A DNA stretch of 64,000 nucleotides, taken from NCBI GenBank assembly GCA_946403315.1, contig CAMIZK010000002.1:1-64000 (forward strand), read 5' to 3'. The first letter of the stretch is position 1; every line of letters begins with the position of its first letter. Positions 55,302 through 63,843 of the stretch are shown in pieces. The position numbers and the translations under genes were made by a program. Under the pieces are notes generated by a model. That model did no database searches. It saw nothing but the letters and a program-made list of their open reading frames with translations, and was not told the DNA's origin. The stretch comes from an uncultured Bacteroidales bacterium (GTDB lineage Bacteria; Bacteroidota; Bacteroidia; Bacteroidales; Paludibacteraceae).

Positions 55302-56421
55302 AGGCTAAAGGCGAAGGGTTAGAGGCTAAAGATAAAAATCTCTCGATTCTTTTCCAATAACGTATATCGTCCGGTGACACGAGTGTCATCGCTTCTCCGC
55401 TGTTCTCGGCACGGGCCGTTCTACCGATACGATGGACATAATCTTCGGGATCATGCGGCACGTCGTAGTTGATGACTAACGGCACATCCGTCACGTCGAT
55501 TCCACGAGCCACAACGTCAGTGGCTACCAGCACATCGATCTTTCCGTTCCGGAAATCCAACATGACCTGATCGCGTTCGTGTTGCTCGAGATCGGAATGC
55601 ATCGCGTGCGCATCTATATGGATTGCGCGTAACGTGCGCGTGAGATCTTTTACTTTTTGCTTCTTGCCGGCAAACACGATCACTTTCTTCAGGTCCTTAC
55701 CTTCCAACATCGCCTGCACTTTTGCCGGTTTTTCTCCTTCATCCACAAACTCGTGCATCTGTTTGATCGTTTCCGGCGGACGGGAGACGGCAATCTGCAC
55801 TTCCACGGGGTCATGCATGATGGCTTTCGCCATGCGACGGATATTCTCCGGCATCGTGGCTGAGAACATAATGGTCTGACGGTTCTTGGGTAACTTCCGC
55901 ACGATGGTCATGATATCGTCATAGAATCCCATGTCTAACATGCGGTCGGCTTCATCGAGAATGAAGTACTTGACACCGGAGAAATCGATGTTATAGATAT
56001 TCATTTGCGAGAGCAACCGACCCGGTGTAGCGATGACGATATCCGCACCGCGTTGCAGACCTGTCACCTGCGTTCCCCAGGCACCGTTGTCTTTTCCGCC
56101 GTAGATAGCGACGGACGAGAAAGGTACGTAAAAACCAAATCCCTCCATCTGCTGGTCAATCTGCTGCGCCAATTCCCGAGTAGGCGCCATGATGATGGCG
56201 TTCAGTTTATCGGGATCATGGTCGTCAAAAGCGAGGTTGGTCAATAACGGCAAGATATAGGCGGCGGTCTTACCGGTTCCCGTTTGGGCACAGGCAATGA
56301 CATCGTGACCGTCCAAGATCACGGGTATCGCCTTTTCCTGCACAGGGGTACATTCATCGAAATGCATGTCCCACAGGGCGTCTAAGACTTCGTCTGATAA
56401 TGCGAGTTCGTCGAAGTACAT
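55147..56421 (-). CDS. rhlE: DEAD-box RNA helicase, RhlE-like
   Basis: A 424-residue protein. Q motif region CTPVQEKAIPVILDG, motif I AQTGTGKTAA, Ia PTRELAQQI, DEAD box ILDEADRMLDMGF, SAT (FSATMP), V ATDVVARGID and VI HRIGRTARAE. After IERFL the protein continues into SLASNPSPLASKASES, coded by a junction word repeat, and then a G/S/H/R/K-rich tail (GGSRHSSRNQGGHPHRSKG) read antisense to the end of the methyltransferase gene. Such basic tails are usual in RhlE, but this one seems to have arisen by overprinting. Acts in ribosome assembly or RNA decay. Confidence 0.9.
   Translation of the reverse strand: MYFDELALSDEVLDALWDMHFDECTPVQEKAIPVILDGHDVIACAQTGTGKTAAYILPLLTNLAFDDHDPDKLNAIIMAPTRELAQQIDQQMEGFGFYVPFSSVAIYGGKDNGAWGTQVTGLQRGADIVIATPGRLLSQMNIYNIDFSGVKYFILDEADRMLDMGFYDDIMTIVRKLPKNRQTIMFSATMPENIRRMAKAIMHDPVEVQIAVSRPPETIKQMHEFVDEGEKPAKVQAMLEGKDLKKVIVFAGKKQKVKDLTRTLRAIHIDAHAMHSDLEQHERDQVMLDFRNGKIDVLVATDVVARGIDVTDVPLVINYDVPHDPEDYVHRIGRTARAENSGEAMTLVSPDDIRYWKRIERFLSLASNPSPLASKASESSTHSGKGYSGGSRHSSRNQGGHPHRSKGRGRVGHHSKPKPRSANN
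55296..55335. repeat. word repeat at the rsmF-like/rhlE junction
   Basis: TAGAGGCTAAAGGCGAAGGG and TTAGAGGCTAAAG follow the methyltransferase stop. On the minus strand they carry the rhlE frame without a stop codon. Confidence 0.6.
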
Positions 56422-57966
56422 TTATTTTTCCCAGCCTTCAAAAACTTCTGATCCGTAAATATTATTCTCGTCAGCATCGTGGAGCGGTGCCCATAGTTGC
56501 GCAAAGAACGGATTCTGCTTTGCTACCTCATCCCAATGCCAAGGAATCTGTTTCTCTTTCGGTTCATGCGCATACGGGTACGGCATATCGAAGGGTGACC
56601 AGTGACCGCCTAAGAGGATGAGACGTCTGCCGGCTTTGAAGGTATTCCCGTTCGCATCTTCCCACATGTCATTGCCTAAGTACTTACCACCCCGGAATGC
56701 AGCAGCCTTGTTGAGTTCGGCATCGGTGAGCGTATCGATATCCTTGGTTTCATCCCAACCGTGGTCCAACAAGACAGGTGTCTCACTGTTATGAGACACA
56801 TCGAAATGCTTCCAATCCGGGATCTGCTTGTACGCTTCCAGCGAACCATAATACGCATGGATACGCGGTTCGATATTGTTTTTGATCCACCATTGGGTTC
56901 CATGTTCCTTACTGTTCGCCATGAAACGCATCGCTAACTTGACGCAATGCGGGAGGAGTTTGGCGATGTGGGTTTTGGACGCAAACTTAATGCCGGCAGG
57001 TAAAGACTTCGCTTTCGCCATTTGCGCGAAATACTCCTTCACGGGTACGTTGGCACGGAAATGGAGGAATTCTTCCAATTTATCCCCGTCAATGTACCAC
57101 ATGCCGTGGAAATTACGGGTAGTGAACCAGTTGGCATTGAAGATCTTCTCCGGTCTCGGACAACCGATACAGTCTAATAGCAGACGCTCAAACTCATAGT
57201 TTGACAAACGGTACTCGGCACCGGAACCGATGTTATAGTAGTTATTCCAGAAAGCTTTCGGCACTTCGGGACGGCAAACGCGTTCCAACAACCTACCGCT
57301 GTCTTCCACCGTTGCCCATTCGAGGACACCACGAATCGGCACATGGAACATGATCGGGTCGTAGTTCTTGAGAATCGCCGGGTAGAGGATTCCCGATTGA
57401 CGGAGTGACACCCAGGTCTTAATGCCGGAATCGGTGATGATCCGTTCCGCCTGCGCTTTGGTGAGTCCGTAATGATCGTACGCCGACACACAGATCGGAT
57501 CACCGGCTCTACCCCAATGGAGGGGTTCCCGGCGATCCCCCATCTGGGCCACCGAACCGATATAGACCACTTTCGGTTGTTTGTCTTCCGGCTGCGCCAA
57601 CACCGCTTTCGTCACATATTCAGCGGCTGAGATATTGGTGCGCAAGGTTGCTTTCGGACGATAATCGGCTTGCGGCGACACCATACCACCTACGTGCAGC
57701 ACGATATCGGCGCCCGTGACGCCTTTCAGGACATCGTCATATTTGGTGAGGTCACCCCAGATAATGGTTAATGGCGAATGGTTAGCGGCTAATGGGGCCA
57801 GCAGCTCTTTGTTTTTCTTACTCGGACGAGCTAAGATACGCAAGTCATAGTTCTCGGGATACTTGAGTATCTCCATCATTCCGGCATATCCCATCGTGCC
57901 GGTGGCTCCTGTTAAGAAAACTGTTGTTTTCTTAGCCCAATGGGCACGATTAACTTCGTTTTGCAT
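56422..57966 (-). CDS. NAD-dependent epimerase/dehydratase, extended SDR
   Basis: A 514-residue protein. Residues 15-300 form an extended SDR: TTVFLTGATGTMGYAGM (cofactor loop), ADIVLHVGG, VVYIGSVAQMGD and the YDHYGLTKAQAE active-site YxxxK. The last 200 residues (NEFFAQ-type helix, then GNTFKAGRRLILLGGHWSP) form an added domain I do not recognise. The insertion LAPLAANHSPLTII is coded by a word repeat at 57761-57799. It directly precedes rhlE. Substrate unknown. Confidence 0.75.
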   Translation of the reverse strand: MQNEVNRAHWAKKTTVFLTGATGTMGYAGMMEILKYPENYDLRILARPSKKNKELLAPLAANHSPLTIIWGDLTKYDDVLKGVTGADIVLHVGGMVSPQADYRPKATLRTNISAAEYVTKAVLAQPEDKQPKVVYIGSVAQMGDRREPLHWGRAGDPICVSAYDHYGLTKAQAERIITDSGIKTWVSLRQSGILYPAILKNYDPIMFHVPIRGVLEWATVEDSGRLLERVCRPEVPKAFWNNYYNIGSGAEYRLSNYEFERLLLDCIGCPRPEKIFNANWFTTRNFHGMWYIDGDKLEEFLHFRANVPVKEYFAQMAKAKSLPAGIKFASKTHIAKLLPHCVKLAMRFMANSKEHGTQWWIKNNIEPRIHAYYGSLEAYKQIPDWKHFDVSHNSETPVLLDHGWDETKDIDTLTDAELNKAAAFRGGKYLGNDMWEDANGNTFKAGRRLILLGGHWSPFDMPYPYAHEPKEKQIPWHWDEVAKQNPFFAQLWAPLHDADENNIYGSEVFEGWEK

Positions 57967-57994
57967 TTTATATTTGAGATTTTAGATTTGTGAT

Positions 57995-59608
57995 TTATTC
58001 TTTCATTTTATGCATCCAGGCTGTCATCTTGTTAAAGCGTTCCCGGGCATTGCGACGCATCTCGGCACGCCATAACGCTTCTTCTTCCGCCTCATTGGTC
58101 ATCTGTTGGTAGGTCTTTTCCGCATCTTTGTCACTGATAACGAGCAGTTGGTCACCTACCGCTAACGAACTGGCACCTGTCGGGACGAAGAAGTCTTCTC
58201 CCCGGCGCACCATGATGATGAGCGTACGCGGCGGGATCTTGATCTCTCGTAAGGTGTTTCCGTTCTCTATCATATCTGCCGTCACTTCCACTTCCCGTGC
58301 CGAGGATTGGATCTCTTCGGGTAAGTCCATGTCGAAATGTTCCAAAGACCGCTCCTCTTCACGAGGTTCATTCAGGTTCAGTTTCTTAGCCACCACCGTC
58401 AAAGTGGTACCCTGTGCCAAGAGCGAAACAATCGTGCAGAGGAAGACGATGTCAAAAATCATATCGGCACCCGGCACACCATTGGCCTTACACATGATAG
58501 CGAAGATGATGGGTACCGCACCGCGTAATCCTACCCAACTGAGCATGATCTTATCGCGTTGGCGATACTTGCGGAACGGTAACATACAGAGCCATACGGC
58601 CACCGGTCGGGAGATGCAGATCATGACAATACTGATGATGATACAAGGCAACCAAACGTGGTAATCCAACAGATGGGTCGGTTCCACCATCAGACCCAAC
58701 ATCAAGAACATCACCAACTGGCTTAACCAGGTGAGACCATTAAAGAACGAACGCGTCTGCTGTTTCCGGGTGAACTTATTGTTTCCGATAATCAAACCGC
58801 CTACATACACGGCGAGATACGTGTTTCCTTGTAAGTAATAGGTGACGGAGAAGATGAAGATACACGCCGTCAGCACCATGATCGGGTACAGCGACTCATT
58901 GCCTAACTTCACCCGTCGCATCAACTGCACCAGACCTTCACCGAACGCCAGACCTAACACCGTTCCCATCACCAACTGGATCACGATATTCTGGATGATC
59001 GGTAGCGCCGTCACCGAGCCTGTACCGCCATTCCCTTCCAGACTTACCACCACACCGATCAGGGTGCTGGTGAGCACATAGGCCATGGGGTCATTGGCAC
59101 CGGATTCCAATTCCAACAACGGCCGTAGGTTATGCTTGAGACCGATCCCGTTGGTGCGTAAGATGGAGAAGACGCTGGCACTGTCGGTACTGGACATCGT
59201 GGCGGCCATGAGGAGCGCTAACCAGATCGAGACACTATACACCGCACTGATCCAACCGAAGATGACGTAGATGATCAGACCCGTTACGACGCAGGTGATA
59301 AGTACGCCTAATGTAGCCAAGGTGACACCGGGTGCCAACACCGATTTGATGTCGCTTAACCGCGTCTCCATACCACCGGTGAACAGGATGATACACATCG
59401 CCAAGGTACTGAGGGCCTGTGCGTTTCCGGTGTCTATCTCGATCCCTTTGGTGCCTAACAACGAGGCGATACCATGGGAACCGAAGAACATACCTACTGC
59501 CAGGAAAAGCAGCAGAGCCGGTACACCGTATTTATATCCGATCTTATCGGCAAAAATACTGACGAAGAACAGCAGCGAAAGAACTAAAAGAACTAATTCT
59601 ACTTGCAT
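57995..59608 (-). CDS. K+/H+ antiporter, NhaP2/CvrA type
   Basis: A 537-residue CPA1-family antiporter with about 12 membrane segments (SSTDSASVFSILRTNGIGL near the ion site, then SGANDPMAYVLTSTLIG, WVGLRGAVPIIFAIM), then a cytoplasmic TrkA-C domain (PPRTLIIMVRRGEDFFVPTG, LAVGDQLLVISD). The architecture is that of NhaP2 (CvrA), which exports potassium. A GATTTTAGATTTGTGATTT word repeat lies between it and the epimerase gene. Confidence 0.88.
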   Translation of the reverse strand: MQVELVLLVLSLLFFVSIFADKIGYKYGVPALLLFLAVGMFFGSHGIASLLGTKGIEIDTGNAQALSTLAMCIILFTGGMETRLSDIKSVLAPGVTLATLGVLITCVVTGLIIYVIFGWISAVYSVSIWLALLMAATMSSTDSASVFSILRTNGIGLKHNLRPLLELESGANDPMAYVLTSTLIGVVVSLEGNGGTGSVTALPIIQNIVIQLVMGTVLGLAFGEGLVQLMRRVKLGNESLYPIMVLTACIFIFSVTYYLQGNTYLAVYVGGLIIGNNKFTRKQQTRSFFNGLTWLSQLVMFLMLGLMVEPTHLLDYHVWLPCIIISIVMICISRPVAVWLCMLPFRKYRQRDKIMLSWVGLRGAVPIIFAIMCKANGVPGADMIFDIVFLCTIVSLLAQGTTLTVVAKKLNLNEPREEERSLEHFDMDLPEEIQSSAREVEVTADMIENGNTLREIKIPPRTLIIMVRRGEDFFVPTGASSLAVGDQLLVISDKDAEKTYQQMTNEAEEEALWRAEMRRNARERFNKMTAWMHKMKE

Positions 59609-59617
59609 CGGACGGCT

Positions 59618-60040
59618 TTATTTCAATTCAAAGAAAAACTCGTCGAAGATCTCCTTCCACGCATCTTTCTCCCGATATCCCTTTAACATCAGCGGTTTGC
59701 CGTCAGCACGGATCAGCAGAATCGTCGGGTAGGAATTGACACCTAACACATATGCCAGATCCGAGTTCTTCTCACAATCGATCTTGTAAAAATCAATCTG
59801 ACCTTTGAACTCTTTGGCTAATGCGTCAAAGATCGGTTCCTGCCGTTTGCACCAACCGCACCAACTGGTAGAAAAATCCACCAGGCAGGCACGCTCGCCT
59901 TTAAACGCCCAACCTTCGTCAGACTTATAGTCAAAAACGCGTTCACGGAAGATCTCTCCGCTAATCTCTTTCACGTTCTGCGCCATGCTCGGTACAACCA
60001 GCAGCAGGCCTAACAGAATGGTAACAAATAACCTTTTCAT
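59618..60040 (-). CDS. periplasmic thioredoxin-like protein
   Basis: A 140-residue protein with a signal peptide (MKRLFVTILLGLLLVVPSMA) and a thioredoxin fold with the active site C61-G-W-C64 in STSWCGWCKRQEP, then the cis-proline region SYPTILLIR. It probably reduces or isomerises disulphides in the periplasm. It overlaps ribD by four bases. Confidence 0.88.
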   Translation of the reverse strand: MKRLFVTILLGLLLVVPSMAQNVKEISGEIFRERVFDYKSDEGWAFKGERACLVDFSTSWCGWCKRQEPIFDALAKEFKGQIDFYKIDCEKNSDLAYVLGVNSYPTILLIRADGKPLMLKGYREKDAWKEIFDEFFFELK

Positions 60041-61068
60041 ATTGTTTTGTTTTTTATCGTATACAGTTTATGACCGTCCACGGTCTCATAATCATCGGGT
60101 AAATCGATCTTAGGTGCCGGCACACCATCGCCGATCGTTAGTTCCGGAGCCACTTCTACATGGATCTCATCCCATATACCTGTTTGCAAAATATGTGCCA
60201 AAAGGGAGGTTCCACCTTCCACTAATATCGAATGGATATTGCGTTTCGCCAAATCGGAGAGGATGAACGGCCAATCGGTGCGCTCCCGATAGACGATTGT
60301 CTCGGAGTCATCGGAGAAAATCCGGGCATCAGAAGGGATCCGGTTATGGCGGTCCAAGGTCACCCGAATGGGGTTTCGACCTTTCCAATGGGTGTTCAGC
60401 AGACGCGGATTATCCAGCAGCACCGTGTTCGTTCCCACCATAATCGCCATATTCTCGGCACGCATGCGATGAACGATCTCTTTCGTTGCAGGTGTGGAGA
60501 TAGCCAAGGCAGACTTGATTGGTAATTGGTGATTGGTAATTGGTAATTGACGTTTCTTATCGATGAATCCGTCTGCTGTCTGTGCCCATTTGAGAATCAC
60601 ATACGGACGATGTTTCTCGTGCAGGCACAAGAACCGTTTATTGAGTTCCCGGCACTGCTCTTCCAGCACACCGACTATCACTTCTATCCCGGCATCACGA
60701 AGCATCTGTACACCCTTTCCTGCTACAAGCGGATTCGGATCTAACATCCCTACCACCACTCGGCCGACACCTTTTTCGATAATCAACTTCGCGCAAGGCG
60801 GTGTCTTGCCGTAATGGGAACAGGGTTCTAATGAAACAAAAAGCGTACAATCTTTATAACTTTCGCCTTTCGCCATTCGCCTTTCGGCCTCTGCGAAGCA
60901 GTTCACTTCCGCATGTCCTTCGCCGTATCGTTCGTGATAACCTTCTGCCAAGATCGCTCCATCGGAATTACGCACCAAGACCGCCCCCACCATGGGGTTC
61001 GGTGCCACAAAATACTGCCCTTTTTGAGCGATTTTGATACAATATGCAATATAATTTGCGTATTCCAT
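60037..61068 (-). CDS. ribD: riboflavin biosynthesis protein RibD
   Basis: A 343-residue bifunctional enzyme. The deaminase zinc site is H52 and E54 (GHAEVNC) with C83 and C92 (EPCSHYGKTPPC); the reductase domain starts near RPYVILKWAQTADGFI and ends with SILVEGGTSLLAHIL. Two word repeats code for insertions, RRMAKGESYKD (60861-60889) between the zinc residues and QLPITNHQLPIKS (60515-60550) in the reductase. Function: two steps from the GTP-derived pyrimidine to the riboflavin precursor. The likely promoter lies within prmC (61222-61253). Confidence 0.92.
   Translation of the reverse strand: MEYANYIAYCIKIAQKGQYFVAPNPMVGAVLVRNSDGAILAEGYHERYGEGHAEVNCFAEAERRMAKGESYKDCTLFVSLEPCSHYGKTPPCAKLIIEKGVGRVVVGMLDPNPLVAGKGVQMLRDAGIEVIVGVLEEQCRELNKRFLCLHEKHRPYVILKWAQTADGFIDKKRQLPITNHQLPIKSALAISTPATKEIVHRMRAENMAIMVGTNTVLLDNPRLLNTHWKGRNPIRVTLDRHNRIPSDARIFSDDSETIVYRERTDWPFILSDLAKRNIHSILVEGGTSLLAHILQTGIWDEIHVEVAPELTIGDGVPAPKIDLPDDYETVDGHKLYTIKNKTI
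60515..60550 (-). repeat. in-frame GGTAATTGGT repeat in ribD
   Basis: GATTGGTAATTGGTGATTGG and TAATTGGTAATTG on the plus strand code, in reverse, for LPITNHQLPI in the RibD reductase domain. Confidence 0.65.
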
Positions 61069-61086
61069 TTTTTTTTACTATCTTTG
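61055..61086 (+). promoter_or_regulatory. prmC promoter
   Basis: TTTG (61055-61058), 20-nt spacer, TATCTTTG (61079-61086). The predicted start is at about 61090, next to the GTG start codon at 61091. The promoter overlaps the first codons of ribD. Confidence 0.75.
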
Positions 61087-61090
61087 CAGC

Positions 61091-61936
61091 GTGATTCAAA
61101 AAATACGTGACATAGCCCTGCAATTACAAGCCGCTTACCCGAAGGATGAAGCGGAAGCTTTGGCATGGTGGTTGGCGGAAGAGACCACGGGTCTGAGTCG
61201 CACGCAACTTCAAATCGGGTGCAAAGATACTACAAATTTTTCAAATTTGCAAGTTTTTGTGGACAGATTATTGCATTTTGAGCCGATTCAGTACATTTTT
61301 GGTCATACTTTATGGTACGGACTCGATTTAAAAGTCACTCCGGCTACCCTTATTCCCCGTCCGGAGACGGCGGAGCTCGTCGAGGTTATAGGCGAAAGGC
61401 GAAAGGCTAAAGCCTCATTAGCCACTAACCATTCGCCATTCTCCGTTTTAGATATCGGTACCGGGAGCGGGTGTATCGCCATTGCGTTGAAGAAGAAGCA
61501 TCCGGAGTGGGACATAACAGGCATCGATATATCCGCAGAAGCGATTGAAGTAGCGAAAGAGAATGCGAAACGAAACGGTGTGGAGGTGGATTTCCTGGTA
61601 GCAGATATATTCAATCTCCCGTCTCCTATCTCCAATCTTCAATACGATATCATCGTTAGTAACCCTCCTTACATTCGTGAGAGCGAAAAAGTCTCGATGA
61701 GACCGAATGTTTTGGAATATGAACCGGAGACAGCACTCTTTGTTCCGGATGATGATCCGTTACGTTTTTACCGCCGCATTGCGAGTCTGCATGGAACATA
61801 TCTATTCTTTGAGATCAATGAAGCTTTTGCGCAAGAGATGAAAACCTTGCTGCAAGAAGAGGGATATGACGATATAATTATCACACAAGACATCTATGGA
61901 AAACCGAGAATTATCGAAGGCCGAATGGTTGGATAA
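61091..61936 (+). CDS. prmC: release factor glutamine methyltransferase PrmC
   Basis: A 281-residue protein starting with GTG at 61091. The SAM motif is LDIGTGSGCIAIAL and the glutamine-binding motif is IIVSNPPYI; the N-terminal helical domain includes FEPIQYIFGHTLWYG. It methylates the GGQ glutamine of release factors. A word repeat at 61390-61443 codes for RRKAKASLATNHSP just before the SAM motif, and CTCCTATCTCCAATCTTCAA codes for SPISNLQ near 61625. The mRNA seems leaderless. recX overlaps by 41 bases. Confidence 0.92.
   Translation: MIQKIRDIALQLQAAYPKDEAEALAWWLAEETTGLSRTQLQIGCKDTTNFSNLQVFVDRLLHFEPIQYIFGHTLWYGLDLKVTPATLIPRPETAELVEVIGERRKAKASLATNHSPFSVLDIGTGSGCIAIALKKKHPEWDITGIDISAEAIEVAKENAKRNGVEVDFLVADIFNLPSPISNLQYDIIVSNPPYIRESEKVSMRPNVLEYEPETALFVPDDDPLRFYRRIASLHGTYLFFEINEAFAQEMKTLLQEEGYDDIIITQDIYGKPRIIEGRMVG
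61222..61253 (-). promoter_or_regulatory. antisense promoter in prmC, likely for ribD
   Basis: Minus-strand -33 CTTG (61250-61253), 20-nt spacer, -7 TATCTTTG (61222-61229) followed by CACC. It reads out of prmC into ribD, giving a leader of about 150 nt that is antisense to the 5' end of prmC. Confidence 0.5.
61390..61443 (+). repeat. in-frame word repeat in prmC
   Basis: GGCGAAAGGCGAAAGGCTAA is followed by AGCCTCATTAGCC and ACTAACCATTCGCCATTC, a set of words first in one and then in the other orientation. It codes for the segment just before the SAM loop. Confidence 0.65.
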
Positions 61937-62330
61937 ATGCGAAGCCTATTGCGCTAAATCGGAGCATTGTGCAGCCGACGTGAGACGCAAGTTATATGAG
62001 TGGGTTGCACCTGCAGAAATTTCCGATGAAATCGTGGAAAATCTGTATAAGAATGACTTCTTAAACGATGCCCGTTTTTGCCATGCGTACGTGCATGACA
62101 AGGTGGCATACCAGAGTTGGGGACGGATTAAGATTCAAGCGGGATTGCGGGCACTCGATTTACCGGAATCGGAAATTCGAAAAAGTCTCGATGAAATCGA
62201 CGAAAAACAATATAAATCGAATCTGCAGGCATTGTTCAAACAACGCAAGTCTGATTCGGAAGAAAAAAGGTTGCGTTTTTTGCTGCAACGGGGTTTCACT
62301 TACGACGAAATAAAAAAAATATGCAAATAG
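61896..62330 (+). CDS. recX: regulatory protein RecX
   Basis: A 144-residue RecX/OraA-family protein with the three-helix repeats (CEAYCAKSEHCAADVRRKL, NDFLNDARFCHAYVHDK, LRFLLQRGFTYDEIKKI). RecX blocks RecA filament growth. It starts inside prmC (41-base overlap). Confidence 0.88.
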   Translation: MENRELSKAEWLDKCEAYCAKSEHCAADVRRKLYEWVAPAEISDEIVENLYKNDFLNDARFCHAYVHDKVAYQSWGRIKIQAGLRALDLPESEIRKSLDEIDEKQYKSNLQALFKQRKSDSEEKRLRFLLQRGFTYDEIKKICK

Positions 62331-62331
62331 T

Positions 62332-62363
62332 CTTGCATATGTGAGAAAAATTTCGTACCTTTG
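62332..62363 (+). promoter_or_regulatory. rfbC promoter
   Basis: CTTG (62332-62335) in CTTGCATATGTG, 20-nt spacer, TACCTTTG (62356-62363). It begins right at the recX stop. Leader about 19 nt. Confidence 0.75.
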
Positions 62364-62385
62364 CACGCTTTTTTGAATAACGCAT

Positions 62386-62934
62386 ATGGAAATCATCAAA
62401 ACACCGATTGAAGGACTGCTGGTTATTGAACCGAAAGTGTACACCGATGCACGCGGATATTTCGTGGAAACCTATAACGAGGAGCGATACCGTGCGGCAG
62501 GTATTGAGGCGCAGTTTGTGCAGGACAATCAGAGTTGTTCGTCTTACGGTGTCGTACGCGGTTTGCATTTTCAGCGACCACCTTATACGCAAGCTAAACT
62601 GGTGTGCTGTACGGTAGGCCGGGTGCTGGATGTAGCGGTTGATCTGCGCAAGAACAGTCCGACATACGGGAAATGGTATGGCGTAGAGTTGAGCGAAGAC
62701 AACAAACGGCAGTTCTTTATTCCACGCGGCTTTGCGCATGGTTTTTCCGTACTCAGTGAGCAAGCTATCTTCACCTACAAATGCGATAATCTCTATCATC
62801 CTGAAGCAGATGGCGGGATTCTATTGAATGACCCGGATTTAGGTATCGATTGGCAGATTCCTGAGGAACTGCGGATTATTAGCGAAAAAGACAAACGTCA
62901 TCCTTTATTAAAAGAATTGGATAATCCATTTTAG
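62386..62934 (+). CDS. rfbC: dTDP-4-dehydrorhamnose 3,5-epimerase
   Basis: A 182-residue cupin-fold epimerase (EPKVYTDARGYFVETYNEE, QDNQSCSSYGVVRGLHFQ, IPRGFAHGFSVLSEQA). The catalytic histidine lies in RGLHFQ. Third step of dTDP-L-rhamnose synthesis for surface polysaccharide. It is followed by rfbD across a GACAAAAGTCGAAAGAC word repeat. Confidence 0.95.
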   Translation: MEIIKTPIEGLLVIEPKVYTDARGYFVETYNEERYRAAGIEAQFVQDNQSCSSYGVVRGLHFQRPPYTQAKLVCCTVGRVLDVAVDLRKNSPTYGKWYGVELSEDNKRQFFIPRGFAHGFSVLSEQAIFTYKCDNLYHPEADGGILLNDPDLGIDWQIPEELRIISEKDKRHPLLKELDNPF

Positions 62935-62959
62935 ACAAAAGTCGAAAGACAAAAGCATT

Positions 62960-63805
62960 ATGAATATTCTTATCACAGGAGCAAACGGACAGTTGGGAAA
63001 CGAGATGCGGGTACTGAGTGCGCTGCATCCCAAGCATACGCATTTCTTCACGGACATCGCAGAACTGGATATCTGCGATAAAGTGGCGGTGTCCGCTTTT
63101 GTGGAAGCAAATGCCATCGATCTGATTGTGAACTGTGCCGCCTATACGAATGTAGATAAAGCCGAAGAGGACGAAGCAACAGCGATGAAGATCAATGCCG
63201 ACGCCGTAGCCATCTTAGGCAGTCAGGGAACGAAAGTGATTCATGTATCCACCGACTATGTCTTCTCCGGTGATGAACATCTGCCGTGCAAAGAGTCGGA
63301 TCCCGTAGCACCACGCACCGCCTACGGACGCACAAAATACGAAGGAGAAAAACGACTGTTAGCCGTATGTCCTGAAGCGGTGATTTTACGGACGGCTTGG
63401 TTATACTCCGAATATGGAAATAACTTCGTGAAGACGATGATCCGTTTGGGTAAAGAAAAAGAGAAACTCGGTGTGGTTTTTGACCAGATAGGCACTCCCA
63501 CTTATGCTGCCGATCTGGCCGCAGCGATCTTCACCGTCATCGAATGTCCCATGTGGCATCCGGGTATCTATCATTTTACCAACGAAGGTGTCTGTTCCTG
63601 GTTCGATTTCACCATTGCTATCCATGAGTTAGCCGGAATTAAAAATTGCCAGGTTTCCCCGATTTTATCGGAAGAATATCAATACAAAACACCCCGTCCC
63701 CATTACAGCGTATTGGATAAGTCGAAATTCAAAAAGACGTTTGGGGTTAGTATTCCTTATTGGATGGATGGATTGAGACGGTGTGTTAAACTGTTAAATC
63801 GTTAA
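62960..63805 (+). CDS. rfbD: dTDP-4-dehydrorhamnose reductase
   Basis: A 281-residue extended SDR (MNILITGANGQLGNEMRVL, NCAAYTNVDKAEED, STDYVFSG, YGRTKYEGE active site, RTAWLYSEYGNNFV). It makes dTDP-L-rhamnose, the last step after RfbC. rfbA and rfbB are not in the window. Confidence 0.95.
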   Translation: MNILITGANGQLGNEMRVLSALHPKHTHFFTDIAELDICDKVAVSAFVEANAIDLIVNCAAYTNVDKAEEDEATAMKINADAVAILGSQGTKVIHVSTDYVFSGDEHLPCKESDPVAPRTAYGRTKYEGEKRLLAVCPEAVILRTAWLYSEYGNNFVKTMIRLGKEKEKLGVVFDQIGTPTYAADLAAAIFTVIECPMWHPGIYHFTNEGVCSWFDFTIAIHELAGIKNCQVSPILSEEYQYKTPRPHYSVLDKSKFKKTFGVSIPYWMDGLRRCVKLLNR

Positions 63806-63840
63806 AACGTTAAAATGGTCGCTACGCGACGTTAAATGGT
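63783..63840 (+). repeat. GTTAAA word repeat with small hairpin
   Basis: GTTAAACT, GTTAAATC, GTTAAAAC and GTTAAAATG units cover the rfbD stop; they are followed by GTCGC-TAC-GCGAC and another GTTAAATGG. The same words make the mdh leader at 16647-16684. Confidence 0.6.
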
Positions 63841-63843
63841 TAG

